Assembly: GCA_004195035.1 (NCBI GenBank)
Contig: SGBD01000001.1
Location: forward strand, 602,368-666,367
Length of the DNA stretch: 64,000 nt
Source of the DNA: Candidatus Acidulodesulfobacterium ferriphilum
GTDB taxonomy: Bacteria > SZUA-79 > Acidulodesulfobacterales > Acidulodesulfobacteraceae
Reading direction: 5' to 3'
This document shows positions 7,623 to 15,343 of the stretch, piece by piece. The translations under genes and the position numbers were made by a program. A model generated the notes under the pieces. It did not search any database, was not told the DNA's origin, and saw only the letters and a list, made by a program, of their open reading frames with translations. How positions within the stretch are numbered: position 1 is the stretch's first letter; each line of letters opens with the position of its first letter.

Positions 7623-8909
7623 ATGCTTATGGATAATAACAAAGATAAGTCCGATTTTTTTATAAGTTTTAAAAAAAGCGATATAGATGAAGGCTATGTT
7701 GCATGGCTTGAAAATTTATTGGATAAAAAGGGATATAGTTATGTTACTATGAAAGATATTAAACCAGGCGAAGACTTTGAAATATCAATTAATTCAAAAC
7801 TTGAAAATACCCGCGGAACAATTTCTGTCATAACCAAAAATTATTTTGAAGGATATGACTCTGGAAAAAACTGGTGTTATAAAGAATTTTCAGCCGCCAT
7901 GCATCATTCTGAAAAGGATAATAATTATTCTTTTATTCCCGTGCTATTTGAAGAGGTTCATAAGATACCGCCACTCTTTGAACGCATAAACTACATTGAT
8001 TTATATAATTTCAATAATGATGATGAAAAAAGAGAGGAATTGGAAAAAGCAATAATTGTGCAGTCGAAGATTCAAACCGAACAGATGCCCATAAATGATT
8101 TGCATAGACCTGTACCTGTATATCTTGCAAAGAAAAAACATATAAAATCCTATTGGGTTATAATATCTATATTAGCTATTGCCTTATTAAGCATTTACGG
8201 CTTCTTGCGGTTGGGGTTTAAATTTAATCCTGGCGCCAAAACTAAGGAAAAAACCGGCAATTTTACAAATCCTGTGCCAAATAACTACAAGCCCCGTGTG
8301 ATTACTAATAAAACACAACCGAAACAATCTGTTAAACCCATACCTATCACAAAACCAACCGCCGTATATGCTCCGCATCCGAATAAACGACGGCCAAGAA
8401 CTGTTGTTGCTTATGTTCCTCATCCAGGTTTACCTCAGCCAACTATTACAAGCATAAGTCCGAAGATTAATATAGCTGGAAACTGGGTAGGTTTTTTTAC
8501 GAAATTCACATCAGCAGGCAAAACCATATTAATTCCTTTTACAATGGACATCAATGAAAATGGAAACAATATAAGCGGCACGATGAAAAATAAAATGTTT
8601 GGAGTCGTACACAGGGGCCATATAACCGGCACGATAAATGGCAGACATATTTCTTTCGCGACTACATATGCTTTTTCAACCTCCAAATATTTATATTCGG
8701 GAAGAATTTCAAAAAATATGTTTGAAGGAAAGGGTACATGGAAGTACTATTATAAAAATGGAAAATGGCTTATTGCCAGACCAGATGCTAATTCTAAGAT
8801 AGTAAATGTATATAATAAATTAAAAAATGCCAAAAAAAGCAATAACACTTCAAATATTCGTATTAACGGGCCTAACTGGGGCAGTGTCTTTCATAATTTA
8901 TTTAAGTAA
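7623..8909 (+). CDS. TIR-domain transmembrane protein with C-terminal beta-rich domain
   Basis: 428 residues (an alternative ATG lies at 7629). Residues 10-150 form a TIR domain: DFFISFKKSD, RGTISVITKNYFE, and NWCYKEF at 83-89, whose Glu88 matches the catalytic Glu of NAD-cleaving TIRs. One transmembrane helix spans about 177-195, preceded by KKKH, so the TIR should be cytoplasmic. A Pro/Lys-rich linker (200-280, with APHPNKRRP and VPHPGLPQP) leads to a probably extracytoplasmic beta-rich domain (282-375; IAGNWVGFF, ISGTMKNKMFG, GTWKYYY) that looks lipocalin-like. The linker and domain are unusual for TIR effectors. There is no clear Shine-Dalgarno. Confidence 0.82.
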   Translation: MLMDNNKDKSDFFISFKKSDIDEGYVAWLENLLDKKGYSYVTMKDIKPGEDFEISINSKLENTRGTISVITKNYFEGYDSGKNWCYKEFSAAMHHSEKDNNYSFIPVLFEEVHKIPPLFERINYIDLYNFNNDDEKREELEKAIIVQSKIQTEQMPINDLHRPVPVYLAKKKHIKSYWVIISILAIALLSIYGFLRLGFKFNPGAKTKEKTGNFTNPVPNNYKPRVITNKTQPKQSVKPIPITKPTAVYAPHPNKRRPRTVVAYVPHPGLPQPTITSISPKINIAGNWVGFFTKFTSAGKTILIPFTMDINENGNNISGTMKNKMFGVVHRGHITGTINGRHISFATTYAFSTSKYLYSGRISKNMFEGKGTWKYYYKNGKWLIARPDANSKIVNVYNKLKNAKKSNNTSNIRINGPNWGSVFHNLFK

Positions 8910-9075
8910 AACTATTTTTATAGCGTATTTAGTCATGTAAATTTATTTCCGGCAAAATGAGCGTATAAATACATGCCATTTTTAAGCAGATTCACCGACA
9001 TGAAATTTATTTCAGATTTTTTTTGTCCCCATTTTTGCAGGTGTCAAGCGAAAAATCTTCGTAATGAGTTAAATA

Positions 9076-9136
9076 CTGCGGTTTTTAAATGGCTGGGGGA
9101 GAAGGATTCGAACCTCCGTAATGGGAGTCAGAGTCC
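9076..9136. repeat. attR-like copy of the 61-bp direct repeat (tRNA-Gln 3' end)
   Basis: Identical over 61 bases to 16851-16911. It contains the CCA end, acceptor 3' strand, T arm, variable loop, anticodon 3' stem and anticodon of tRNA-Gln on the minus strand, then diverges. It is a partial tRNA, not a second gene. It marks the far end of the integrated element. Confidence 0.9.
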
Positions 9137-9348
9137 TATAACTACATAGTTTAACTTATTGATTTTATTTATTAATTTTAATTATTAAAAATCTTATGTA
9201 TCCGAAATTGTATCTTCTTATTTATTGTTTCAATGCCTGTAAAAGCAATCTAAGCAGTTATAGTATAGCCGTATAAATCAATTCTGTCAATTTCGTCAAG
9301 CCCTATGTTTAAGTGCTGACGTAAAGATTTCGGCATTAACTTTCAAGA
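9137..9348. other. Intergenic, element interior end
   Basis: AT-rich sequence between the attR-like repeat and the tandem repeat. No gene is seen. Confidence 0.4.
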
Positions 9349-9381
9349 AATGTCCGATAAATGTCCGATAAATGTCCGATA
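9349..9381. repeat. Tandem repeat, 3 x 11 bp
   Basis: Three perfect copies of aatgtccgata, ending five bases before the stop codon of the gene at 9387-10148 (minus strand). Possible excisionase, recombinase or termination-related direct repeats near the element end. Confidence 0.85.
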
Positions 9382-9386
9382 ACGAA

Positions 9387-10148
9387 TTATTTTACTGGTT
9401 CATATATTCTAAGCTTCTTAGCGCCGGTCGCTTTCAAGATATTCTTGTCCGCAAGTTCCCGCAAATCTCTGTAAAGGGTTTTTCTTGATACATCCGGCAT
9501 TATTCCTTCGAGGGAAGATAAATTTGCGCTTTTATTTTCTTTTATATACAGGGCTAATTTTATCTGTCTCTGATTTAATCCTAATTTTTTTAAATTATCT
9601 TCGGAATAAAAATCCGTTTTCTTATAAAAATATACCGAAAAGCCGCCGAATTCTTCTTTAAATTCCGGTTCTGGCAGTCCGGCTTTTTTACATTCCTCGA
9701 TTATTTTAACCGTTCCCCTTCCCCACGTTTCTATCAAGCCAGCTTTAAAAAAGACGTCTGCGATTAATTCATTCCGCGGTTTTGAGGCATGAGATTTTTT
9801 TAAATCGTCGATTTTCATTCCCGAAGGCAGTCCGCCTTCATTCCATAAAACTAATCTATCGGGATATACCTTTATCTGAGTGTGCGCTCCTACATAATCT
9901 CTATGCACGACGGCATTTGTTACCGCTTCCCTCAATGCTTCTTCGGGATATTCAAGAGTTTCGTTTCTGTATAACCCTTTATAGCCTATCACAGAAACGA
10001 GATACTTAGATTTTAATAAATCTAAGGTCTTTTCTACCTGTTCAAAAAGATTGCCTAAGATATCATCGGAACTAATAACGTCCAGATAATTTAGCGTTTG
10101 ATTCGTTTTTAATAGAACTATTTCCCATACTTGCCCCGCAACCGGCAA
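9387..10148 (-). pseudogene. 5'-truncated ATP-binding (HATPase_c_4) regulator of the AlbA_2 family
   Basis: 253 codons from a TTG at 10148. GNLFEQVEKTLDLL followed by EYPEEALREAVTNAVVHRDY and IETWGRGTVKIIEECKKAG are hallmarks of the COG2865-type family with a GHKL-like ATPase domain. LSSLEGIMPDVSRKTLYRDL is its C-terminal winged helix. Full members carry an N-terminal AlbA_2 domain of more than 100 residues that is absent here. The frame closes with TGA just upstream of the TTG, inside a lipoprotein signal sequence read in another frame. It is most likely a truncated, possibly dead gene. Confidence 0.7.
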
Positions 10149-10197
10149 GAGCGGTCATCGATACCGCCAGCATTAAAAATAAAGCGATTTTTTTCAT
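10072..10197 (-). CDS. Short lipoprotein start, 41 codons, overlapping the ATPase remnant
   Basis: The frame starts at the ATG at 10197, with AGGAGG about 8 bases upstream, and encodes MKKIALFLMLAVSM then TALAGCGAS. This is a textbook lipoprotein signal with lipobox LAGC and Cys20 as the lipidated residue. After about 20 more residues it stops at 10072 inside the ATPase remnant in a different frame. The mature part appears to be nonsense, so this is best read as the 5' end of a lost lipoprotein gene fused to another truncated gene. Confidence 0.55.
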   Translation of the reverse strand: MKKIALFLMLAVSMTALAGCGASMGNSSIKNESNAKLSGRY

Positions 10198-10262
10198 TTT
10201 TTAGCCTCCTCTTAAATAAAATTAATGTTAAAAATCAATAATGTTAATGTCCATTTAAAACA

Positions 10263-10583
10263 TTACCAAAAAACAGAAAAATAAATAGATATACATATAA
10301 CAGAAATTACTAAAACTGAAATAATAAACCACTTCATGTTAGATTCCCTAATTTCATCCATAGTGGGATTATTTTTTTCATATTTTAGCCCAATATCTAA
10401 TTTTTTATAAAAATCTACTTCCTCGGCGAGTTTTTGATACTTATCCTTCATTGCTTTTTCTTCTTCAGGCTGTAATGAAGCAGAGGCAATGTTTTTTTCA
10501 AAAACATCATTTCTCATCCTTCTTTCTTCATCAACCGCCGCCTGAAGTTTTTGAATTTCTGAATTTCTTTCGATGCTTGTCAT
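10263..10583 (-). CDS. Coiled-coil, tail-anchored membrane protein
   Basis: 106 residues. Residues 1-80 are highly charged with heptad-like spacing (IQKLQAAVDEERRMRNDVFE; EEEKAMKDKYQKLAEEVDFY). A single C-terminal helix follows (MKWFIISVLVISVICISIYF), so the coiled coil should be cytoplasmic and tail-anchored. GGTGGGG precedes the ATG. Not recognised. It lies among small membrane proteins on the element. Confidence 0.6.
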   Translation of the reverse strand: MTSIERNSEIQKLQAAVDEERRMRNDVFEKNIASASLQPEEEKAMKDKYQKLAEEVDFYKKLDIGLKYEKNNPTMDEIRESNMKWFIISVLVISVICISIYFSVFW

Positions 10584-10658
10584 TTCCCCACCATTTTAAT
10601 TATTATATTTTAGTATCCTTTTAAAAAATACTCAATTTTCTTTTCTACTCTATTTCTA

Positions 10659-11114
10659 TTAATAATGCCCATATCCGCGTCGATAAATATAGTAGATTTC
10701 AATATATGCGAATATCGCAATGAGCAAATCTATAACTCCAAAAGCAACTTTAAATCCTGAACTGTTAAACATAGAACTAAATGCTATCGTTGCATATGAA
10801 TGTGTAATATATGGACTATGCGGCGGGGAAGGCGGCATAGTCCAAATAATAGCGTCGCCGATAAGTATAACTCCTCCTGAAATAATTACCAGCCAAATAC
10901 CAGCCATTATAGCTGAATATTTTGGAGTGTGCTCTTTATTTTTAGGTACACTATATTTAGCGAGAAGCATTTCAGTTTTAATATTGCGCTCCCATAGAGG
11001 CATCCTATCCCATCGTTCTTTTTCTTTTTGCGCTTCAATTTCGTTGAGTTGTTTTTTGACTTCGTTGATCTCAAGTTTAGCCTTTGCTTTTTTGAGTTTA
11101 TAAGATTCAAACAT
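10659..11114 (-). CDS. Coiled-coil protein with two membrane helices, unknown
   Basis: 151 residues. The N-terminal coiled coil is about 1-45 (KAKAKLEINEVKKQLNEIEA). Transmembrane helices lie at about 70-88 and 118-142, with a Pro-rich loop between them (WTMPPSPPHSPY) and a short Tyr-rich tail. The start has GGGAGGCTAAAA, a ribosome-binding context shared with two other genes of the element. No family recognised. A membrane-perturbing or scaffolding role is only speculation. Confidence 0.6.
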   Translation of the reverse strand: MFESYKLKKAKAKLEINEVKKQLNEIEAQKEKERWDRMPLWERNIKTEMLLAKYSVPKNKEHTPKYSAIMAGIWLVIISGGVILIGDAIIWTMPPSPPHSPYITHSYATIAFSSMFNSSGFKVAFGVIDLLIAIFAYIEIYYIYRRGYGHY

Positions 11115-11141
11115 TTTTAGCCTCCCATTATAAATATTTTA

Positions 11142-11930
11142 CTATATTTTAATAGCGAAGTTCTCCGGAAAAAGAACTTCCAATACAGACCTATCTACGC
11201 ATTTCCTGAAATATACCGACCTTATAAAAATTTTAACCTTGTCCCTTCCGAATTTTTCTATTAAAACGCTTAAAGCGTTTCTCAATTCCTCTATGTCGTC
11301 TTTGCCGTATTTTTCTTTTTTGCCTTTCAATTCTTCAAAATCTTCGTATATAGCCTGCGCTATCAAATCTTCCTGAATTTCTATTTCTTCCGTTTCCCGC
11401 TTCGACGCCTCTCTTTTTTCTTCCATCCTGTCCGCGCTGCGGACGTATTTAAAAATAGTCTTCTTGAACGGCGCCGGCTTAACTATTTTTTCGATAATAT
11501 TTTCGCCCGTCAACCCTTCTTCTTTAAGTCTTTTGTAAACCGCCTGCCTCAAACACGTAAAATCGTAGTCGTCGAGATTTAAGCCCGCTATATCTAAATT
11601 AACGATACTGCTTATATCGCTATCGATTTTAAACTTCAAAGATTCGTTAAGATTTTCTACCTCGCCTATTCTTGATAAACCCGCATAGCCCGGATAGTCG
11701 TTTATAAAATCCTTAATGGTTTCGTAATCGTCGATATTATATCCGTTTTCTATAACCTCCGTAAGTTCCCTGAAAGCTCCGTTCTGATTCGAAAAATAGG
11801 TCTTATATCTTACGCCGTTATAAAACTTGTCCGCAATGAAAACGAAAATTTTGTTATATAAAATTCCGTTTTCGGATAGCTGAGATTTGACGGAATAAGT
11901 TGTTTTATTGATTAATGAATTTTGATTCAT
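11142..11930 (-). CDS. Hypothetical 262-residue protein
   Basis: A soluble-looking protein. The N-terminal half is beta-rich (ILYNKIFVFIADKFYNGVRY). The middle is acidic and helical (EEKREASKRETEEIEIQEDL), and the C-terminal half is helical and ends in FPENFAIKI. No signal peptide, transmembrane helix or recognised motif. The ATG at 11930 has no clear Shine-Dalgarno. It stops 28 bases before the start of the next gene on the same strand (11114), consistent with an operon. Function unknown. Confidence 0.55.
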   Translation of the reverse strand: MNQNSLINKTTYSVKSQLSENGILYNKIFVFIADKFYNGVRYKTYFSNQNGAFRELTEVIENGYNIDDYETIKDFINDYPGYAGLSRIGEVENLNESLKFKIDSDISSIVNLDIAGLNLDDYDFTCLRQAVYKRLKEEGLTGENIIEKIVKPAPFKKTIFKYVRSADRMEEKREASKRETEEIEIQEDLIAQAIYEDFEELKGKKEKYGKDDIEELRNALSVLIEKFGRDKVKIFIRSVYFRKCVDRSVLEVLFPENFAIKI

Positions 11931-12036
11931 AAGATTTGTCGGTTAATCTTGTCCGGTTACCGGACGACATTAAGATTCGTTATTTTTTACATTTCCTGTT
12001 TTATTTTTTGCATATCTTTTTGAGATATCCGCCCAA

Positions 12037-12240
12037 TTATAATAGTGAATATAGTAAAAAAGCCAAAGCCGACGGCCAAATAACAAACATATATAGATAT
12101 AAAGCGTCTGTACAGTCAGTCACAGAAAGATGCAATACGTCTGCTGTAAAAAATAAAAAAAATACCGGCGAAATAAAAACAAAATATATTGTAATAGATA
12201 TTATTATTCTAAAAGATTTGGTCATAATTTTGTCACTCAA
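12037..12240 (-). CDS. Small two-helix membrane protein
   Basis: 67 residues from a TTG start at 12240, supported by GGAGGCTAAAA directly upstream, the same context as the genes at 11114 and 10197. Two hydrophobic segments (IIISITIYFVFISPVFFLFF and LYLYMFVIWPSALAFLLYSL) flank a loop with DCTDA. No family recognised. Confidence 0.45.
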   Translation of the reverse strand: MSDKIMTKSFRIIISITIYFVFISPVFFLFFTADVLHLSVTDCTDALYLYMFVIWPSALAFLLYSLL

Positions 12241-12294
12241 TTTTAGCCTCCGCTTTTTGCATATCTTTTTTGAAATAAGATTTTAGATAGCATT

Positions 12295-12654
12295 TTATTC
12301 CCCGGTAGAACCAAAGCCGTTATCCTTTCTTGTAGTCTCCGTATTGACGCTGACGACTCGTTGCGGTTGTCCCGTCCACACGGGAACTATTAACATCTGC
12401 GCTATTTTTTGACCAGGCGATAACGTGATAATATCTTTAGATTTGTTTTTTGCCAGCACTACGATTTCGCCCCTGTATTCGTGGTCCACAATACCGCCTT
12501 TTATTTCTACGCCCTTTACGGCTAACCCCGACTTTTCTTTAATAACCGCCGCGTAGCCTATCGGAAACTCCATTTTAAAGCCGGTATGTGCGATTATAAT
12601 GTTCCCATAAACAACGAATAGTAATATTAACCTGTTCCGGCGCGGCAATACCAT
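12295..12654 (-). pseudogene. dUTPase-family protein lacking motif 1
   Basis: 119 codons. Trimeric dUTPase motifs are visible: KSGLAVKG (41-48), GGIVDHEYRGE with Asp57 and Tyr60 (53-63), GQKIAQMLI (81-89) and RKDNGFGSTG (109-118). A complete enzyme of about 145 residues begins with an AGxDL motif 1, missing here. Homology starts only at TGFKMEFP near residue 24, next to a 20-bp sequence also found at the truncated edge of another gene (14769-14788). It is probably 5'-truncated and inactive, or frameshifted upstream. Confidence 0.7.
12592..12611. repeat. 20-bp repeat, copy 1, at the truncated 5' edge of the dUTPase
   Basis: The sequence gattataatgttcccataaa is identical to 14769-14788. On the minus strand it lies directly before the point where dUTPase homology begins. 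Confidence 0.7.
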
Positions 12655-12657
12655 GGA

Positions 12658-13011
12658 ATGACCCTGCCACTTTTCGAGGCTCTTTTAAACCGTTTCTTTG
12701 AAATAATTACGAAAGAATTATCTTATTCCCGGTGGTGGAAAATAGGCAATGAGAGGTATAATAAAATAAACTCCTTATTGAAAGAATTTATTGAATACTA
12801 TACTTCCAAAAACGATATAGTCCGTTATTATACCGTAAATTATGACCTGCTTACCGAATTTGCGACGAAATTGAAATTTTTCAAAGGATTTGTTAAATGC
12901 GGGTTTAATCTAAGAAAAGTAATGGAACTTCTTAAAGATGTTCCGTTAGTTATAAATATTGGATCGGGAAAAACTGGGACGAAGCCCATCGGTAATAATG
13001 AATTAAAATAA
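12658..13011 (+). CDS. Hypothetical 117-residue protein
   Basis: The only plus-strand frame of the element that reads as protein rather than as a shadow. It is helical and rich in Lys, Tyr and Phe (RYNKINSLLKEFIEYYTS; FVKCGFNLRKVMELLKDVPL). It starts 4 bases from the dUTPase start on the opposite strand, without a Shine-Dalgarno. It could be the interior of a larger gene broken by the same rearrangement. Not recognised. Confidence 0.4.
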   Translation: MTLPLFEALLNRFFEIITKELSYSRWWKIGNERYNKINSLLKEFIEYYTSKNDIVRYYTVNYDLLTEFATKLKFFKGFVKCGFNLRKVMELLKDVPLVINIGSGKTGTKPIGNNELK

Positions 13012-13015
13012 TATT

Positions 13016-14287
13016 CTAATGTTTTACTCTTAAAGACCTGCCCGTTTCAACAAAACTTTTATGAACTTGCATATTCATAAACTCGCCTGCTGTCCAGATT
13101 GCCGCCGGTCCAACGGCTACACCGTTAAAAGTATTGAGGCACCCACAATTGCCAACTTTTTGCCCTGGTATTATCACCCATTTTCTGCCATTCCAGTGAA
13201 TGGCAAGAGGTCCTCCGCCTGTACTGTCATGGCGGCCAACCGCCCACACATTGTTGCCCCATGCGGAGATGCTATATAGCTGATTATTCTGACGAGGTAT
13301 GTTCGGACTTGGAACTTTTCGCCATATATATCCGTTCCATTGTTCAATAAGCGTCAGGTAGTGCTTTCGTGGAAACGGACGGTAGGTTCCTGCAGCCCAG
13401 ACATTATGAGGCGAAATGGCAACAGCAGAGTATAAAACATTTTCATACCGGCTTGCATTTGGCGAGCGTATGCGAATCCAGCGATGTCCGTTCCATTGTA
13501 ATATCAAAGTTCGATTAGCCTCGCCGTTCCAGTAATGCCCCACTGCCCATATATCATGGGAATTGACGGCTGCAATACCTGAAAGCGCGTTCACGGTTAT
13601 CCGCTGATGAAAATGACCGTCCGGTCGGACAAACGATGAGCTTCTGTCAGGATCAGGACTGGGGACTATTTTCCATCCATAGCCGTTCCAATGTTCTATC
13701 AATGTATGTCCTGTATGCTCGAATTGAAGATTTTGAAAGGAAATTTTGGAATTGTAGTAGCCCCCCACGGCCCACGCGTCGTTTGGTCCCAGTACAGCAA
13801 TATCAAAAAGGGTGTCGGCCTTCCCCTTGTTTGGCGTAGGAACTACTCTCCATTTTAATCCATTCCAGTGTTCAGCAAGCGTTCTGAAAGTAAGGTTGGG
13901 CCACCCGGCATCACTCGGCGCATAGGTGCCAACCGCCCAGACATCATTTACTCCTTTGCCCGCCACGCCAAAAAAGTGCGCCCAACCCGCGGATGGGTTT
14001 GGTGTAAAAACATACACCCATCTTCTACCATTCCAGTGAATGGCGAAGGTGCGATCGGTGGTACTAATTTGATAAGCGCCTACCGCCCAGAAGTTGCCGG
14101 GATATATCAATCTGACGGCATCCAATCCGCTTCTTCTCCCTGGCTCCGGAATGCGGACAGAGTGCAGCCACGATGGTTTATTAATATGCCCGGATGCTTT
14201 CAGATTTTTAGGTATAAAAACTGCAAGATATACGAAAACAGGAATAAAAGATATATAAATTAATGTATAAATTTTGTTGATTTTCAT
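13016..14287 (-). CDS. Exported beta-propeller protein with WNG/WAVG repeats
   Basis: 423 residues. An N-terminal signal or anchor (IYTLIYISFIPVFVYLAVFI) precedes roughly seven repeats of about 50 residues. Each repeat pairs a DVWAVG-type strand (NFWAVG, DVWAVG, DAWAVG, DIWAVG, NVWAAG, NVWAVG, AIWTAG) with an EHWNG-x-x-W strand followed by VPSPN. This spacing suits a seven-bladed propeller. Such proteins are usually secreted or surface-exposed; the ligand is unknown. Trp and Gly content is far above that of neighbours, suggesting acquisition with the element. Confidence 0.75.
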   Translation of the reverse strand: MKINKIYTLIYISFIPVFVYLAVFIPKNLKASGHINKPSWLHSVRIPEPGRRSGLDAVRLIYPGNFWAVGAYQISTTDRTFAIHWNGRRWVYVFTPNPSAGWAHFFGVAGKGVNDVWAVGTYAPSDAGWPNLTFRTLAEHWNGLKWRVVPTPNKGKADTLFDIAVLGPNDAWAVGGYYNSKISFQNLQFEHTGHTLIEHWNGYGWKIVPSPDPDRSSSFVRPDGHFHQRITVNALSGIAAVNSHDIWAVGHYWNGEANRTLILQWNGHRWIRIRSPNASRYENVLYSAVAISPHNVWAAGTYRPFPRKHYLTLIEQWNGYIWRKVPSPNIPRQNNQLYSISAWGNNVWAVGRHDSTGGGPLAIHWNGRKWVIIPGQKVGNCGCLNTFNGVAVGPAAIWTAGEFMNMQVHKSFVETGRSLRVKH

Positions 14288-14509
14288 ATAGTTACTTTTA
14301 ATGAAGTTGTAATAAATTAATTTAATCTTACCCTTCTCAAATAAATTATACTATCATATTTAAATAATTTATAATTATTTTAAAACAGGATTAGACCATT
14401 AAAACCATTATGATAATGAATACGTAAATTATGCATAGCATGTCTTCTATATTAAGGCAATATGAAAAATGAAAATTTAGGCAAAAATTGCGTATTCCAT
14501 AAATTTGTA
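14288..14509. other. AT-rich intergenic sequence
   Basis: Presumed promoter region of the beta-propeller gene. No convincing gene is seen. Confidence 0.4.
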
Positions 14510-14770
14510 TTATGCAGGCTTAAGAATAAACTCTTTTCCGGCTTTAGTCGTTACTTTTATTACGGGTGCGAACAAAATAAAATCTTCGTGAAAATTAACC
14601 CTCACGTTTCCCCCGAAGGACGAATTATCTCCCAGAGCTATATGAATGGAACCGAATATCTTTTCGGCTTCTAAAATATTAAGGATATTTTTAGCTTCTT
14701 TATTTGTGCCTATTCCTAGCTCGGCTATATTTGAAATAAGATTATTATTTTTAATCGAATCTATAAATGA
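14510..14770 (-). pseudogene. C-terminal fragment of an M29-type aminopeptidase
   Basis: An open stretch of 87 codons including the stop, with no plausible start. It reads NIAELGIGTNKEAK, then FGSIHIALGDNSSFGG and KAGKEFILKPA before the stop at 14510. NIAELGIGTN and HIALGDNSSFGG are hallmark C-terminal, metal-site-proximal motifs of M29 metallo-aminopeptidases. The whole N-terminal part is gone. The 5' edge coincides with a 20-bp repeat shared with the truncated dUTPase. Confidence 0.75.
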
Positions 14771-14788
14771 TTATAATGTTCCCATAAA
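14769..14788. repeat. 20-bp repeat, copy 2, at the 5' edge of the aminopeptidase fragment
   Basis: Identical to 12592-12611, in the same orientation relative to a truncated minus-strand gene. Confidence 0.7.
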
Positions 14789-14917
14789 TTAATACAACCC
14801 GCATAGGTGGATTCGGGATATGCAAATATCCCGAAATTATTGTAAAATAATAATAAATTCAACCTGAAATCATTTTACGGGGGTTTTGTATCCCGAGAAA
14901 AAAGTATCTGATTTATT

Positions 14918-15343
14918 TTATTTTTCGAAAGTTAATTCTAAAAAGTCTTTGGGGGTCAAAATAAGAGTATTTTTTAATTTCTTATTGTAAAAAGTTAAAA
15001 AATCTTTTGTGTTTCCCGTGATAAAAAAATCTATATCGTGATAAACGGCCGAAGATAAAATTATCCTATCGTTTTCGGGAAGGTTCTTTGCAAATTCGTA
15101 ATAAACATCAACGTCTTCAATTATATCGGCTTTGCTTAAAAGTTCATTTAAAAAATCTAATTTTTCCGGTTTCTTTATCTTTATGTTGTGAATCGACTCA
15201 AACTTAACGAGATTTGATATATAAATTTTGATAATATTGAGATTTTGAAGCTCGAAGAAAAGATAGGAGCGGGATTTTCCTTTTTCTGAATAAGCGGCGG
15301 AAAATACGACGTTGCTATCCAGAAAAACCTTTAATTTTTCCAT
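14918..15343 (-). CDS. PIN-domain toxin
   Basis: 141 residues, a typical PIN ribonuclease length. Acidic metal-ligand residues are seen in KVFLDSNVVFSAAYS (Asp9), VKFESIH (Glu49), ENDRIILSSAV (Asp93) and FFITGNTKDF (Asp114). The ATG at 15343 overlaps the stop of the AbrB-type antitoxin gene by 13 bases, indicating translational coupling. The pair is probably a type II toxin-antitoxin module that stabilises the element. Confidence 0.85.
   Translation of the reverse strand: MEKLKVFLDSNVVFSAAYSEKGKSRSYLFFELQNLNIIKIYISNLVKFESIHNIKIKKPEKLDFLNELLSKADIIEDVDVYYEFAKNLPENDRIILSSAVYHDIDFFITGNTKDFLTFYNKKLKNTLILTPKDFLELTFEK

Noticed and set aside
9090-9136. A second tRNA-Gln gene
   Set aside because: Only the 3' 47 bases match. 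The 5' half including the D arm is absent, so it is the duplicated attachment site.
12004-12276. Repeat tttttgcatatcttttt upstream of two element genes as an operator
   Set aside because: It is a 17-base low-complexity match and could be chance in AT-rich DNA.
11936-12286. Plus-strand frame of 116 codons
   Set aside because: It lies opposite a better minus-strand frame with a ribosome-binding site. Its composition (FLHIF repeats) reflects a repeated tttttgcatatcttttt motif rather than protein conservation.
14462-14674. Plus-strand frame of 70 codons
   Set aside because: It is antisense to the aminopeptidase fragment, whose protein motifs are clear.
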